Shown: in pieces, positions 33,349 through 34,445 of the stretch
Position numbering within the stretch: the first letter of the stretch is position 1
Layout of the letters: each line of letters opens with the position of its first letter
Source of the DNA: Maricaulis sp.
GTDB taxonomy: Bacteria; Pseudomonadota; Alphaproteobacteria; Caulobacterales; Maricaulaceae
DNA length: 34,445 nucleotides
Assembly: GCF_030149425.1 (NCBI RefSeq)
Contig: NZ_JASBRQ010000025.1
Location: forward strand, 1 to 34,445
Reading direction: 5' to 3'
The notes under the pieces: generated by a model
Told to the model about the DNA's origin: nothing
The model's input: the letters and a program-made list of their open reading frames with translations, nothing else
Databases searched by the model: none
Made by a program: the position numbers and the translations under genes

Positions 33349-33479
33349 GACGTCTCAAGGCCACCCCCATTGCTTTCTCCCACTGTCATTGTCACCTTCG
33401 CGTCGCCTGCGTGTCGTGGGCGACAGGGCTTGGGGCGGCCTAAAAACCGGGCCTGCAATTGCTACGGAGACGAACAGGC

Positions 33480-33998
33480 ATGGGCCAGATGACGGGTCTG
33501 AAATCGCTGCGCCTTGAAAAAGGCTGGTCGCAGGAACAGCTCGCGGAAATCAGCGGGCTGAGCGAACGCACCATCCAGCGCGCCGAACGCGGCGAGACGC
33601 CCAGCCTGGAAACCCTGCGCGCCCTGGCCGCAAGTTTCGAGCTGACCTCCGGGCAATTGCGTGACCTGATGCAATCATCCAAGGAAAATCCGCCCATGCC
33701 TGCCAATGACACCGCTACTCCTATCGACACCCCTGTCGATACCCCGGCCGCTCAAACACGCCCGGACAGCCCCGGCGAACCGCTGCTCAGCCTCGCCTGG
33801 AAACGCGTCCTCCTGGCCGGCGGCGCCTATATCGTGCTGATCACCTGGTTCGCCCTGATGCAGATGTTCTTCGGCTGGGATCCCGAACTCCTGCCCTTCA
33901 TCGCCCTGACCGGCGCCGGCGTCCTGGCCACGGTCATCTTCACCGTCATCGGCAAGGACAAGGCAGGCGCTCAAGATGGCGACGACGAGGCGCGCTAG
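33480..33998 (+). CDS. XRE-family regulator with a C-terminal 2TM domain
   Basis: 172 residues from the ATG at 33480. The N-terminal helix-turn-helix (about 5-60, GLKSLRLEKGWSQEQLAEISGLSERTIQRAERG) is a canonical XRE domain. A Pro/Asp/Thr-rich linker (NDTATPIDTPVDTPAAQTRPDSPGE) leads to two transmembrane helices, VLLAGGAYIVLITWFALMQMFFGW and FIALTGAGVLATVIFTVIG, of the 2TM type. It is a membrane-anchored regulator with only a short external loop, distinct from the regulator at 4011-4715. Target unknown. It follows the MITE-like element and precedes a repeat-rich spacer. Confidence 0.88.
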   Translation: MGQMTGLKSLRLEKGWSQEQLAEISGLSERTIQRAERGETPSLETLRALAASFELTSGQLRDLMQSSKENPPMPANDTATPIDTPVDTPAAQTRPDSPGEPLLSLAWKRVLLAGGAYIVLITWFALMQMFFGWDPELLPFIALTGAGVLATVIFTVIGKDKAGAQDGDDEAR

Positions 33999-34445
33999 CC
34001 TCAGCGCCCCTCATCCGGGACCTGCCTGCCCTCGCGGACGCGGGGAATCCAGGACCTCGAAAAGCAAAGCTCTACGCCCACCCTCTTCTTGGGGAGAGGT
34101 GGCCCGGCGCACCGCGCCGGGGCGGAGCGGGGGAAGACACCGCCTTCGAAGGTCTCCGCTACCACCCTCATCCGCCCTTCGGGCACCTTCTCCCGCGCGG
34201 GAGAAGGGGAGCGCCCAATCCACATCCCCCCATACACCTCATGCAGGAAAGGGGGCCGTGTTGAAGCCGGGCGGTCAAGGGTCTCAACCGGGCCCCGGCG
34301 CTGCGCGCCCTGGACCGCCCGGCTACACCACGGCGAGCTGGCTGGCATGGGGTTTAAGGGGAAGTCTTGGGGCTGGGTATTTGTCCCGGTTTAATCTTCA
34401 TTTTTCAATGTCGACTGTTCCGAAACGGTAACGAAGTGTGAATCC
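33999..34445. repeat. Gene-free spacer with palindromic repeats
   Basis: 447 bases without a credible gene. Contents: a CCTCATCCG-type repeat (34013-34021) recurring near 34164-34215 together with CTTCTCCC-GCGC-GGGAGAAG (34189-34208), a motif common in alphaproteobacterial intergenic repeats; and a 12-bp perfect inverted repeat AGCCGGGCGGTC (34265-34276) / GACCGCCCGGCT (34313-34324) around a GC-rich core. AT-richer sequence from about 34390 may be the promoter of a gene past the end. Confidence 0.6.

Noticed and set aside
33146..33517. Several overlapping open frames in the spacer before the 2TM regulator
   Set aside because: They lie in the palindromic element and have no domains or ribosome sites.

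Overview
The window is high-GC chromosomal DNA of an alphaproteobacterium, most likely a stalked or budding marine type of the Maricaulis/Hyphomonadaceae group. The evidence is the GroEL with a GGM-rich tail, an alphaproteobacterial-style RpoH with an intact RpoH box, a SapC-family protein, a TonB receptor, OmpW, many small secreted proteins and short palindromic intergenic repeats. I identified the organism by pattern recognition only, not by a search. The window looks like core chromosome with some lineage-specific genes. I see no phage, plasmid, IS transposase, CRISPR array, rRNA or tRNA.

Layout: 1-1833 is the end of groES, groEL and a strong terminator. 1863-3870 holds an Lrp/AsnC regulator diverging from a secreted beta-lactamase-fold serine hydrolase, then a small secreted Cys protein. 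4011-7500 is a minus-strand run of a membrane-tethered XRE regulator, an amidohydrolase lipoprotein and a Tat-exported GH3 enzyme. 7576-8794 carries a terminator-ended candidate small RNA and a secreted coiled-coil protein. 9033-13240 holds hisS, a small secreted protein and a DsbD/ScsB-type thiol reductase. 13397-17178 holds SapC, OmpW and a ZnuD-like TonB receptor with two His/Glu-rich loops. 17292-22538 is a plus-strand run: zur, a thioesterase, an ABC exporter, a thioredoxin-like protein and PhzF. 22548-26980 holds an Arg-rich secreted protein, a Cys-repeat trypsin-like protease, an Fes-like esterase, a YhhN lysoplasmalogenase-like protein and msrA. 27111-29593 holds rpoH, a coupled ECF sigma/membrane-protein pair and a membrane protein. 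29753-34445 holds small secreted, membrane and regulatory proteins plus intergenic repeats.

How genes appear to work together: the clearest module is zinc acquisition. A Zur-type Fur repressor diverges from a TonB receptor with metal-binding loops, and the gap holds a dyad matching a Zur box that overlaps a TATAAT. A second module is protein homeostasis: GroES/GroEL, the heat-shock sigma factor RpoH, MsrA and the DsbD-like reductase. A third is the ECF sigma factor overlapping a two-TM protein by 8 bases, which may be its membrane partner.

The best leads for something undescribed are the sigma/membrane-protein pair, the secreted PGWG-repeat protein, the minus-strand mini-ORF at about 33,004-33,116 with a near-maximal Shine-Dalgarno sequence, the structured candidate RNA at about 7,600-7,725, the apparent AUA start of the Lrp gene, and the protease with three exact-spacing Cys modules. 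All starts, folds and operators are read by eye.
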